Below, in pieces: positions 45,297 to 55,513 of a stretch of 64,000 bases of DNA. Within the stretch, counting starts at the first letter, position 1. Every line of letters begins with the position of its first letter. The position numbers and the translations under genes were made by a program. This stretch comes from Pezizomycotina sp. ARF18 (Eukaryota; Ascomycota), in contig AZLU01000136.1 in NCBI GenBank assembly GCA_002224055.1, positions 1-64,000 of the forward strand, written 5' to 3'. The notes below the pieces were generated by a model, which worked only from the letters and a program-made list of their open reading frames with translations, made no database searches and had not been told where the DNA came from.

Positions 45297-46570
45297 TCAC
45301 CCCTCCAGCTCTTCTTTGCCAAACAATCCTGAAGATTCAGCGCCAACATCTTCGTTGATCGTCTCGGGAAGCGGTGAGCCCGTAATCTCCACCTCCGCCT
45401 TCAAATATCCACCTAGCTCTTTGCACTCGAGATTACTTTCAGGCTTCCGATTTGATCCTTCAGCATTTTCCGAACTTGTCGTCCGCGTCGCCCTTTTCGA
45501 AAGCATATCTCTGTAGATCTGCATGTCAATTTTGATAGCCTGGACGAGTCCCTTAACCGAATCAATTCCGACGGGTGATGCCTTAGATGCAGCTGCCGGG
45601 CCCGGATCCTCACGTTGGGGAGCGACTGCTTCAGAGTGGCAAGCCGGTGGAGCCGGTGCTGGAGAAACCGCGGCTCTTCTGGACTTCCGAGGGAGTTTCT
45701 CGGCTTGGGAACTCTTAACTTTCGGACCCTGTACTCCTCCGGAAGGATTTTAGAACCGGTCCAGCTGCGAGTTGGACGAAGTTGGGGTCGTAGTAGCAGG
45801 TCCAGGTTTTCCCCTCTTCGCCATCGCATCGACGCACTCCTGACATGGCGAGGGCCTTGGCTGCACTATTGTAACAAACCACCCTCCCTCGGGATTAGAT
45901 TAGTAGGGATTTCTAAATCTATTTTGAATGATGGCGATCTAAAAATATTGGGCTCGAGGGGTTTTTTTTTTTTTTTTTTTCTTTACTCACGGCCGTACGG
46001 AGCCACCGACAAGGGACACAGGCGGAAGTACTCGATGTTTGCATTGATGCAGGGGTAGTTGGCGCTGGACTGCTGCCCCCTCCGTCAATAAGTTCGTTAC
46101 GGCCGATACTGGCCGGATTGTTGGCGACGCTAGTATTCTCCACACCTTCCTCCTCAACCGGGCCGTCCTGCTCCATCGAAGCTTCCGGTGCCGCGGACTT
46201 CTGGACAGTAACCGAAGCAGTGCCATTCCCACGAGCCTACCTCCCCATTGGACCTCGACAGCGCCAACCTCTCGTTACATTCTGCCTCGAGCCTGCAAAC
46301 GGGGTTTGGACGTTGGTGATGTCAGGACCCCTCGCCAGGTTGCGTGCACTGTCTTTATCGCTCTCGAAGAAACGAAATGGGTTGTTAGGACTGGCTGGTT
46401 AACCGGAACCATTTGGTGATCCTGTCGTTACTGGCCGGCGTGTTATCGTCTCGTAGTAGACCAGTACCGAATCGAGGGCTGTCCTCTGCCGCTTCAGGCC
46501 GGTCGTCGCTGCTGTAGGGAGTTCGATAGCTGCCCGCCGAAGCTTTTCCTGCATTTACGGAGGGTGGCAT
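45297..46570 (-). CDS. Disordered protein with two CxxC motifs
   Basis: Starts MPPSVNAGKASAGSYRTPYS at 46570 and reads minus through low-complexity Ser/Pro/Glu/Ala sequence (PEASMEQDGPVEEEGVENTS). Exon 1 ends ACVPCRWLRTA with a GTGAGT donor at 45990; an intron of about 125 bases, containing an A run, ends near 45866; exon 2 has SPCQECVDAMAKRGKPGP, PRKSRRAAVSPAP, VGIDSVKGLVQAIKIDMQIY and ends ETINEDVGAESSGLFGKEEL. The two CxxC motifs flanking the intron resemble the arrangement in the Zn2Cys6 gene at 17.2 kb, so a small zinc-binding site is possible. About 370 residues, mostly disordered. Function unknown. Confidence 0.5.
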
Positions 46571-47891
46571 GATGTATGTACTGGAGTATCTTGCATAGAT
46601 ATTATTTAGGTTGATGGCCGGCGGTTAATAAAAAAAAATTTGAGGGCCGAATGATTGCAGCTCGGATGTGTGGAATTGGAAGCGAATTAGCACCAAGCAG
46701 GAGGCTAGCTAGTTTATTTATTTTGACAATTATTTTGACATTTATTATTTTTTGAGAAATTAGTTGCCACTAAGAGGATCAATTATTGCCACTAAGATAA
46801 ATAAATAGTGCAGATTAAGTCAAAGTTCACGAGGAGGTTCAATTCAAACTAGTAATTTCATCAGCTTCCTTTAAGCCATCTTCTAGCCCTTGCCATAACA
46901 TACAGAGGGCTTAAGGGTGGCTAAAGATCACCCAGGAGGTACTCCAAGAAGTCGTGAACAGGTAGGTTAAAAAGACTTAAACCGGTTATAACAGAGTCCA
47001 TCACTATTGCTTCAGTGTCTCATACTCATTTCCGACTCTAACTAGCTACGACTTTGCTTCAATGCACCTGCCATATTGTTCTTTGGTTATTCGCTTACTC
47101 GATGGATACTTCGCAATACCATAGGACGAGCTCCACATATTGGTAGCAATATTTGTAAATCACATGAAGTTGAACCATTGGGACGGAACTTATCACTCAC
47201 TCACCACAGCGCCTATGCGGCCCTCTCTCTTTCATCTTTTTGGAGCTTCAGGATACTTTCAAACCTATATCACGTGGTCTTCCCGTTCTAGAGATCCCTG
47301 AGGATATGTTTTTTTAATTTTTAGATACACACGCATCCGGTAATGATATTTTTCAACTATTAAGCTTTTGTGAAACCTGAACTTCACCGACTAAGGTTTT
47401 CCTCCATCAAGACACAGATCTTATCATTGGGTTCACTACGTCACGGTCCCAGAGATTTAGGGTAAATTTTTGATTTACCTCCCTAAACGCTGCTGTCAGA
47501 CTCGGAGCTTAAAAAAACTTTATTTGTTTTCCTTTATTTCCCTTTACAACGGCCAGTTGATATGTAACAGCAGGATTTCAACTCCCTTCAACTTAAATCA
47601 AATCTTAAAATTCGTTCGACCGATATTGTTAAAATTGGGAGCCGCAGGCTAAGGTCGTCTGCGATTTTCTAGCAGATATTGCAGGAAACCTTGAAGCTCC
47701 GGGGTGCGATCGCGAGAGGCTAGATCGCATGATTGGGTCTTTCAGGGATTCAAAGCGTAGTACTGAGGGCAAATACAAGAGTGTCAGGCCGTATCAGGGC
47801 GTGCCATGCCGAATAGGGGACCTTCCTTAATGCCACTTAGACCAGCAAAAGGGTAACGAACGAACAAGTCACTTGTTCGGTCGTAGGCACG
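46571..47891. other. Non-coding, no gene seen
   Basis: About 1.3 kb of AT-leaning sequence with only short frames and no motifs. It leads to the palindrome and foldback element that follow. Confidence 0.45.
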
Positions 47892-47971
47892 CTATATAAG
47901 GTAGGCAAGAGACGGCACTGCACGCCCAGCTGCGTGCAGCCTCTTGTAAGGGGCCGCGCTGCCTTATATAG
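47892..47971. repeat. Imperfect 80-base palindrome
   Basis: CTATATAAGG...GCA at the left pairs with TGCCTTATATAG at the right, CAAGAG with CTCTTG, and the core CTGCACGC (47918) with GCGTGCAG (47932) around a 6-base loop. It touches the left end of the foldback element at 47971. It may be part of that element, a second small element, or a hairpin-forming sequence near its insertion site. Confidence 0.65.
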
Positions 47972-48551
47972 AGGGACACACAACTATTTATATTTTAATT
48001 TACTTACTTAATTCGCACGCACACAAATCAAAAATAAACAATAAATAAAAAAAATAAAAATAAATAAACCATCGCGTCTTATCTCTATCTCTATCTTTAT
48101 CTTCATCACTCGCGCGCCTTTTTTATTACTAGAATATGTCTTCGTCTTCTATCGGATATTTATCATATTCAAAGCTAATAGACGGCCGGCGGACGGAAAA
48201 TAATGAAAACCTATTAAATTATAGTCTTTAAATGTTAAAATAACTTAATTTATATCCTTCCCCTTTAATTTAAATAGTTTTTATAATATAATACAGATAA
48301 AAGTTATTATACTGTCTACCGACCGTCTATTAGCTTTATAAGTAATAAATGTTGATAGAAGACGTGTTTTGGCGATAAAAAAAGGCGCACTAGTAATAGA
48401 GATAAAGATAAGGAGATGCTTTATTGCCGGCAATAAATGTTTTATTATATATGTATATATATATATATATTTACCGTTTATTTTGATTGGTGTGCGTGCG
48501 AATGAGTAGGTAGCCAAATTAAATTAAAATAGTTTGTGTGACATGTCCCTC
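47971..48551. mobile_element. Foldback MITE with long terminal inverted repeats
   Basis: The left end reads GAGGGACACACAACTATTT and the right end, reversed, GAGGGACATGTCACACAAACT. The two arms (about 47971-48198 and 48313-48551) remain alike along most of their length, for example TTCGCACGCACAC, GCGCGCC/GCGCC and TCTTCTATC...AAGCTAATAGACGG, with scattered changes and small gaps. Between lie about 115 AT-rich bases. No coding sequence. This is a non-autonomous DNA transposon of foldback/MITE type. A TA target duplication is possible on the left but cannot be confirmed on the right, so the exact ends and superfamily are open. Confidence 0.75.
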
Positions 48552-49058
48552 CAGCAAGAATGAGTATATCCCTCTAGCATTTGCTATTTCTGAGGGGGTA
48601 TGGTTCAAGTTGCGGTTATCGTTAGGGGAAAACCGAAGATTTCTCGACAGAGCTCTAGCTGCCGCGGAAGGGGAACAGCAGGACGCGATGTTGATAAAGG
48701 AGGAGGATGGTATATAAGGAAGATTAAGACGAAATCACTCTTGCCTCAAACAAGTTTTTCTCACTCCTTCACTCCCGAGTAATGCCTAATATCAGTCCAT
48801 AAGTTATCTATTTTCTGCTTTGGAGTATGTATTACTGAGTACTGTTTATTATCGTTGGGGTCTTTTTATTTTTATTTTTTTTTTTTTTTATTTTCTGTTA
48901 AAAACAAGTGGGACGCGAAGAAATAAATCGAAAAAGGAGGATTTGCTTCGTCTGAGATCCTCTCAAGGAGGTTTCCAGAAAAAAAAATCATCGTCCCTCA
49001 GCTTGTCCGATAGTTAGCCCTCACCAGCATCACAGCCAGCGAGCCCCCTCACCGCTAC
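48552..49058. other. Intergenic, no gene seen
   Basis: A frame of 60 codons at 48600-48782 has no motif. T runs near 48866-48890. The 3' end of the F-box gene on the minus strand borders it. Confidence 0.4.
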
Positions 49059-49706
49059 TTAATAGTTCTCCTTTAGCGCAACGTGAAGGTTCACCACGCC
49101 GTCAACAACCTCAACCCTCTCGACGCCCTTCCACCAAAAGCCTTCCCCCGCAGCGCTCCATCTTTAAGAACGCCTTTTCCTCTCCGGCCGCAGCATCTTG
49201 AGCCTCTTCTGCTTATAGTCACTTTCAGGATGCAGGCTCCTCAAATCGATAAAAATACTCTACCGTCCGCCTCATTACATCCATAACCGTAACCGCCCCC
49301 TTCACCCGTACCTCCACCTCAACTTTCTCAAAGTCGAGTGGGTGGACACCTACGAATAGCTTACGGACCGCGGGGCGCGTGGCGTTTTCGTTCGCGAGGG
49401 AGTGGATGGGAGCGTGGACCATTTGTACTTGCGAGTGCTGCGGAGGGGTAGCAGACGAGGATTCTCGTCAGAGCGGTTTCCGCCCTGTCTTCCAGCAGGA
49501 CGCCCAGTACCTGTTCCGGATGTAGTTAAAGAGTGGATTGGTTGTGGTGGTAGTAGTAGCAGGAGCTGCAGGAACGCCTCGGAAGACGAGGTCAGTTAGG
49601 CTGCTGTATGTCTGCCGGTTGACGAACTGGAGGTACATCAGGTCCAGTAGTCGAGGTGGCTCCCGAGTTCTAGGAGTACGGTGGCGGGTAGGTCGTTAAA
49701 AGACAT
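49059..49706 (-). CDS. F-box-like protein 2
   Basis: Start at 49706: MSFNDLPATVLLELGSHLDY, then, after a frame change, LMYLQFVNRQTYSSLTDLVF and RGVPA, an F-box-like opening (LP-x2-V-x-LEL ... L-x2-VNR). Then LANENATRPAVRKLFVGVHP and VTVMDVMRRTVEYFYRFEEP in another frame, and a tail VERVEVVDGVVNLHVALKEN to a stop at 49059. About 215 residues, short for the family, so the substrate part is small or missing. A likely Skp1-binding protein of unknown target. No neighbours in an operon-like order. Confidence 0.5.
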
Positions 49707-50471
49707 GACGAGTTTTCCTACCTTTTAAATAACTTTAGAACTCCGTCTCTCTTTTTTTTTTTTTTTTTTTTTTTTTTTCTTCCCCGCGTCCCTTAATCAG
49801 TGGTTCCTAAGGAGCAGTTTGCAAAATCTTGTCGAAAAATTACAATACCCAAGTCCTAATGCCAACGGCCGTCAGGGAGATATGGTGATTTATATAGTTG
49901 TCTTGGCCGCCATGCTGTGTAGCCGATTGTGACGCCAAAATTCAGCAGAAGTACCATCGCACATCGTAACCTTTCATGGGATGAGCTGAGCTGAAAAATG
50001 GGAGCAAAGATGATACATCTCACTCCGAAGAAGTCAAATGACTTCATGCTATCCATGCTTCCCACGGCAGAGTGCTTCATTGTGTTGCATGAAACTGAAA
50101 TTCTCACTTCGTTATGACTTTTGTTCCCAATGGGCGGCGCGTCTTGCACCTCATGTTGCTCGTAATCTACCTTGGGGGTTCCTCGTTCAAGTTTAATCTG
50201 TCACTTTTGCGCTTCCTTTGATTCTTCTGGTTCTTCTATATTCCAGTTTTGTTTTTTCTCTAGATGTATGATCATCACCGGATATATTCCACTGAAGCTT
50301 CGATTCCGTAGGAAAAACAACGACTTGATGGTCCAATGCCTTAAAAGTAAAGAAACCAATAAAAGTAAACCAGCCAAGGAGAAAAGAAGAAAAAGAAGAA
50401 ATGGACTATGAACTGAACACCGCCTTTGGATAAAAACCACGTTCCACCAATTACTCAAATACCACGACGAA
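49707..50471. other. Intergenic with a long T run
   Basis: A T run of about 29 at 49750-49778, then ordinary sequence. The minus-strand frame at 49856-50149 has no motif and is not called. Confidence 0.4.
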
Positions 50472-51169
50472 ATGGCGAGAGGCTACGAGTCCGCAATGGC
50501 ATCCGAAGGGACGGACCTACCGGCGGACTGGCACAATTACCACGACGCGAGGTGCCGTGCCATCGTGGTTATCAACAATCTCACATACAACGAACTCGAC
50601 TTCGAAAAGACGCTGTTGGTCATGCCAGCAATAGCGGTCGTGGTAGTTTACGAGACGCTGCTGGCGTTGGTGATGAGCGTTTATTCCGGTATGATATCGA
50701 AGAAATATTAATATCTGCCACGAAAACTTCCTCGATGAAATCTAGGGGACAGAGAAGCTAAGGTATTTTTACAGCCCCTCGCCCTCCGAGCCTTCATCCC
50801 CGTCACCGACGCCGACCTCGCGGCGCTGCACCACCGTATCATAAAGCACTCCCCCAATCCGATCTTTACAACACGGACGCGCGCGTCGATTACGACGAGG
50901 AAGGCGAGCGGCGGTTACCGAGACTACAGATGGACGGTTCCTCGTGGTATTCAAGCAGATTATAGCCCGAGTTTCGCTACTGCTTGGAGAAAAAGGCGGT
51001 TTTTATGCTGAATTTCATGTGGGCGAACCCGCGGTCGCCGCCGCCGGTTTACAGGGAGCTGGAGTTGGAGCCGCCGCCGCGTATAGCGAGACCGAGAGTT
51101 AAGTTTGTTGTGTTTAACTTTTTTGTTTCGAGATGTAGCTACTTATGTACGTATCAAATAAGTATATGA
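50472..51169 (+). CDS. Uncharacterised protein fragment
   Basis: Begins MARGYESAMASEGTDLPADW, HNYHDARCRAIVVINNLTYN, then a hydrophobic stretch (LLVMPAIAVVVVYETLLALV) that could be a membrane helix. After a frame change there is TDARVDYDEEGERRLPRLQM with SSWYS, and then PEFRYCLEKKAVFMLNFMWA and a tail to 51169. The pieces run in one direction and have coding-like composition, but I recognise no family. The true start may lie earlier, since KYHDE precedes the Met in frame. Confidence 0.35.
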
Positions 51170-51460
51170 TATAGAAGAAGAGTCTCATATGATCAATCAA
51201 TGTACAGTGCTCGCTTTTAAAATTCGTGAGCTTCGTTGACTCTTCAAGATTTGATGCACGGATCCGCGGAGTACACTTTTTCTGAGGCTCAAGGCCTGGA
51301 GCTAGCCGCCCTGGAGTCACGCTTACGCCAAGAAACGAAGAAAAAAGAGAGAAAAAAGGACGCGGAAGATTTTGTTCAGAAAGTTCCCCCAGAACTTACA
51401 ACTTACAACTCCCAGTCTCGAAGCTTCGGCCCTTCAACTACAGCAACAAAAACACGACCA

Positions 51461-52633
51461 TGGCCCCCTCTCACCGGCGCGCCACCGCCTTCCTTCCCTC
51501 CCTCCCCACAGAGCTTAAACTCCTAATCCTCTCCCACTGCCACTTCCCCTCTCTCCTCTCCTCCGCCAAACCTCCTCCTCAACCCTCCACCTAATCCACT
51601 CCTACCTCCTCCACAACACGCCACACCAATGGTACCACAACCCTCCAAAAAGCACATCCACTTCGCCGAGCAGGAAGCCGAACTAGAGCGCCGCCTCGAG
51701 GAATCCCTCTATCCCTTCGCTCTTAGGCATAATAACATGGAAGCCTTAGGCTGGTTACACGGCGTCAAGGTACACGCATCCTCGGTTTTACATGCGTGGA
51801 AAAGCCGGAGGAGGAGTGTAGGCTGGAAGTTAGTAAATCTTGCTTTATAAACGCCAATAATGAGGACGATATCGACCTGGGAAAGAGTATACCGTTCGAA
51901 AGCGCGTCGCTGTTCTACCGCCGATAAAGGCTGCCGTACCGACGCGTATGCGCTACCGCTTCTCGTACCCGCCGTGCCACTACGACGATCCGAACCCTTG
52001 GTCTGAGTTCTCGGACGAGGTTGAGGATATTGGGTACCCCGGGGTTATTTCGATTACGAGTCCGTCGATACGAAGTTCCTCCTGTGCCGTAGAACCGCTT
52101 CTTATATAACCGTTGGAGACGCCGTCGCCGCGTTTGAAAAGCAATTGAAAACACTGTTAAAATGGAGGAGAAAATGACTATAAACCGGTTCCACGTCCAC
52201 GTCAACCAAGGAGGATGGTTGGACGTAGTCCTCTCCGTGACCATGCGCTACACGCCGCACGACTACAACGAATACATAAACGACGATATAGAAGATCGTA
52301 CGTCCGAAGCGCGGTATTCAGATACTTCGTACAACCCTAGTATCACAGAATCCTGTGTCGCATCGGAGTACGGTGAAGAATTCACAGGCAGTAGGATGCG
52401 TTATTCAGAGGATGACCTAGAAGAGGAAACGTTCGAGATGGGACCGAGACCCATACCGGGAGACGTGGAGAATAAGTGGGTTGTTATAGACGAGAAACCG
52501 TACAGCGAGATGGAGTGGTATGTGTGGGTGTTGGGCTGTGGCGCACGATAGGGGGGAGTGTTTGAGGGCGTACGAGGGGTCGCAGGTTGCGGGGTTTCCG
52601 AGTATTGGGAGCTATGATTGGGAGGTGACGTAG
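51461..52633 (+). CDS. F-box-like protein 3
   Basis: The start near 51461 gives MAPSHRRATAFLPSLPTELK, LLILSHCHFPSLLSSAK: an F-box-like first helix (LPSLPTELKLLILSH). Then EQEAELERRLEESLYPFALR, MEALGWLHGVK, a Tyr/Asp-rich piece (SYPPCHYDDPNPWSEFSDEV), and NRFHVHVNQGGWLDVVLSVT, ETFEMGPRPIPGDVENKWVV, EMEWYVWVLG, ending GFPSIGSYDWEV at 52633. Acidic in its last third. About 380 residues in four or five frame pieces. Plausible SCF adaptor with unknown target; no known repeat domain is visible. Confidence 0.5.
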
Positions 52634-53457
52634 CTCTAGCCAGTATTATGTCTAGCAGCAAAATGTTTGAGAGTAAAAACAGTAGAGCTAGCTAGCTATA
52701 GTCCCCTAGAAGGAAATACGTGATGGTATTCTATATCTCGATCTCTACGGTCATCTTCCGTGGGGACGGGGCGCGGCAGGGTAATCCGCGCCAGCTTGAG
52801 AGAGGGAAAGGAAGAAACGGAAACAGTGTTAAAGTATTCTTACTCCGCGAACTTTGCGTGCCTACCGGCAACTCGTCTCAAACCTTGTTCGCCATGACCC
52901 ACGACCCATCGTCCGTTCCGCGATATTTACGCCATAGAATTTATAAAAACGACTCCAACGACGGCAAGAGATTGCCATTTTTGCCGGTGTTTTCCCCAAG
53001 CAGCTGGAACACTCCAAGGAACGGCTCGTCAATTAACCCTATTGGCCAGCACCATCGTTCCTTACTTTAATGAGAAAGTCACGGTTATCTTGGCGCGAGG
53101 ACTGAAAGGAACTTTCCCCAGATTTGCCCCACACCGCCAACGCCAATGGAATGTCTGAAGAACGAATGTCATTTGACCCCACCAGCGAATCGGAGATCGT
53201 GGGACGAAAACAGCCCAGGTCATGGTCACGATCCGTCTGAATAGTTGCGTACCTCACATGGCCAAGAATATCTTCCCCTTTTTACAGCACCCAGCTGGAC
53301 AAGGGTTTATAAACCGGTCTGGTGGAAACCTTTTCGTTTTTGTTTCTCTTTGAGAGGGAGAAATAGATTACTCGCAGCTTCTCTGTCCGGGGCAGTTTTT
53401 TTTTTTTTCCCCCCCTTAGAGGTTTTCGTAGGAGAAACCTATATCAATATATCCACG
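52634..53457. other. Upstream region of the lactone oxidase gene
   Basis: Frames here on either strand lack motifs. GGGTTTATAAACCGG near 53303-53317 is a TATA-type palindrome about 150 bases before the start at 53458; a CT-rich stretch (T then C runs, 53397-53417) follows, typical of a fungal promoter. Confidence 0.4.
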
Positions 53458-55249
53458 ATGTGGTTAAAAACAATAGCTCTGCTCTCATGCCTGAGCACGG
53501 CGACCCACGCAAGTCCGTTAACCCCCCCTTCGTCTTTCTGCTCTCCCTCTCTCCCTCCACCATACCCGCTCTATGTACTTACTAACTTTGCCTTTTTTAT
53601 AGTCGTCTACAACACCTTCGACGGCAACGGCTTCCAGCATGCCACAACATTGCCGGCATCTTCCACCCGATGTCCATGGACGAGCTCGTCTCCGACGTCA
53701 AAACCGCTTTAAATAACAAGCAGCGTATACGCGCTACCGGCAAGGTATAACGCAACGTCCCCTCAAGCTTTGTGTTTAATAATGGTCAATCTGAGAGAGG
53801 GGTTTTTTTTTAGGGCCACATGTGGTACGACACGATGTGCTCCGACGATCCGAACACGGTGATAATACAGACCGAAGACGTAAATAAGATAACCGAGTTT
53901 AATTTACCAAACGGCGCAAAGGAAGGAGTGTTTGGATCGAGGCGGGGTTACGTTTTTCGAATTGTAGTTTACTGCCCCCCGGTCAACTCCCCGCTTCACG
54001 TTCCCCCCCTCGGTGGTCGATGATATGATGATTAATTCTCCTGATATTTGTCTGTAGCGCCGACTTCCTCCACGCCCGCGGCGCCTCGATGGCTATACCT
54101 CGTAAACTGGAACATGACAATCGCCGGCGCCGTCGCAATGGGCGCCCACCGCTCCTCCCTCCGCGAAGCCTCCATGGTCGCCGCCGGCGTCCAAGAGCTC
54201 CAAATCCTCGACGGCACCGGCAAAATCCGCTCCATCCCCGCTCCGATACGAACGACGACTGGCTCGCCGCTTCGACCTCCCTCGGCCTCCTCGGCATAAT
54301 CGTAAAAATGAAATTCACAATCTACCGGACTTCAAAGTCTACGCCAAGCAAGATACCTACGACGAGGATAAAGTGCTCAACGGGGATATTTACGGCATGA
54401 TCGCCCCCTACGCGACGGCGAATCTGTGGTGGTGGCCGTACATGAAGAAGTTCCATCATAGGTATTACGATGTCGTTGATGCTAAGCAGTACCCGCAGGA
54501 AGGGTTCCAGAGTACGTTTTCTGTGACACCGATAGAGGGTAACGCTGCGCTGGCGCTGTTAAATTCGGGCAGTACCTCGCGACGAGTAACATGCTCGCGG
54601 AGACGATATTCTTCGGGCAGTGGTCCGCTCCGAACTTCCACAACAAAAACGACGATAGTGTCGTAAAAGCTGGCCGGTGTACGGTTGGAACTACGACGTT
54701 TTAATCGGTGGGTTATACCCCGGTCAACTGCCCGAGTGGGATTACAACCTGCACGGTTTAACCCTCGAGCTCGCCGTCCCGTAACCCTCGCCAACGCCCT
54801 CCTGAAGCGCGTCCGCTCCCTCTTCGACGCCGAACTCAAAAAGGGCATCATAATGACATCCACGTACCGCTCCGGCATTAATATAAAATTCGGCCGGCCG
54901 TACAACGATTTGTTAGGTCAAGTCGTAACGTCGAATAACACCGCTAGGAATAAAGGCGAGCGGGGTGGATTGGAGCAAAGGAGCTATCATGTTCGATTTC
55001 CCGAGCTTTAAACCGACGGTGGGCGATGGGTTGAGGTTTAACGAACCGTTTTATGGGAATCTTGCGAAGGTTATCGTTGAGGAGTTCCCGTGTAGGCCGC
55101 ACTGGACGAAGAACACGAGGGATGTGCTGAAGAGTGCAGTGCCGAATTTGGATCCGGACCACTTGAAGAGGTTTAAGGCCGTTAGAGAGAAGTTCGACCC
55201 GAACGGGGTTTACAGGAGCGTCGTGGGGGAGATTTTGGGGATGTACTAG
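53458..55249 (+). CDS. Secreted sugar-1,4-lactone oxidase-like flavoprotein
   Basis: Start MWLKTIALLSCLSTATHA, a signal peptide. Introns: 53513-53602, 53745-53813, and one from near 53964 to 54057. The FAD-binding (PCMH) half shows NKQRIRATGKGHMWYDTMC, NTVIIQTEDVNKITEF, FADFLHARGASM, WNMTIAGAVAMGAHRSSLRE and GLLGIIVKMKFTIYPDF. The rear half shows WWWPYMKKFHHRYYDVVDAK and, near the end, CRPHWTKNTRDVL and REKFDPNGVYRSVVGEILG, matching the ALO/GLO family (PF04030), in which RPHWGK is usual. Such enzymes oxidise aldonolactones such as D-arabinono-1,4-lactone. About 500 residues. A signal peptide points to export, unlike the mitochondrial ALO of yeast. Frame changes include a lost G at 53944-53947. 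Confidence 0.78.
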
Positions 55250-55513
55250 ACGAGCAAAGTTGGGAGAATTTTTGGTAGAATGCGGAAGTTATGTAAATTG
55301 TATGCATATTAGTGATGTACTTTTTAAACTGATTCTTATGAACATCAAATAGCTGTAGTTACATGAACATCAAACGTGAAAACAAGTCCTTTTTTATATA
55401 CAAAATTTTTCGCTGGAAAAACGTCAGATAACCGAACCATGTTTCGCGTTTTATACGTCCATATTACAGTTTCTAGGTCGTTTTGCACGGGTGGAGGAAC
55501 TTAAGCCGTGCAG

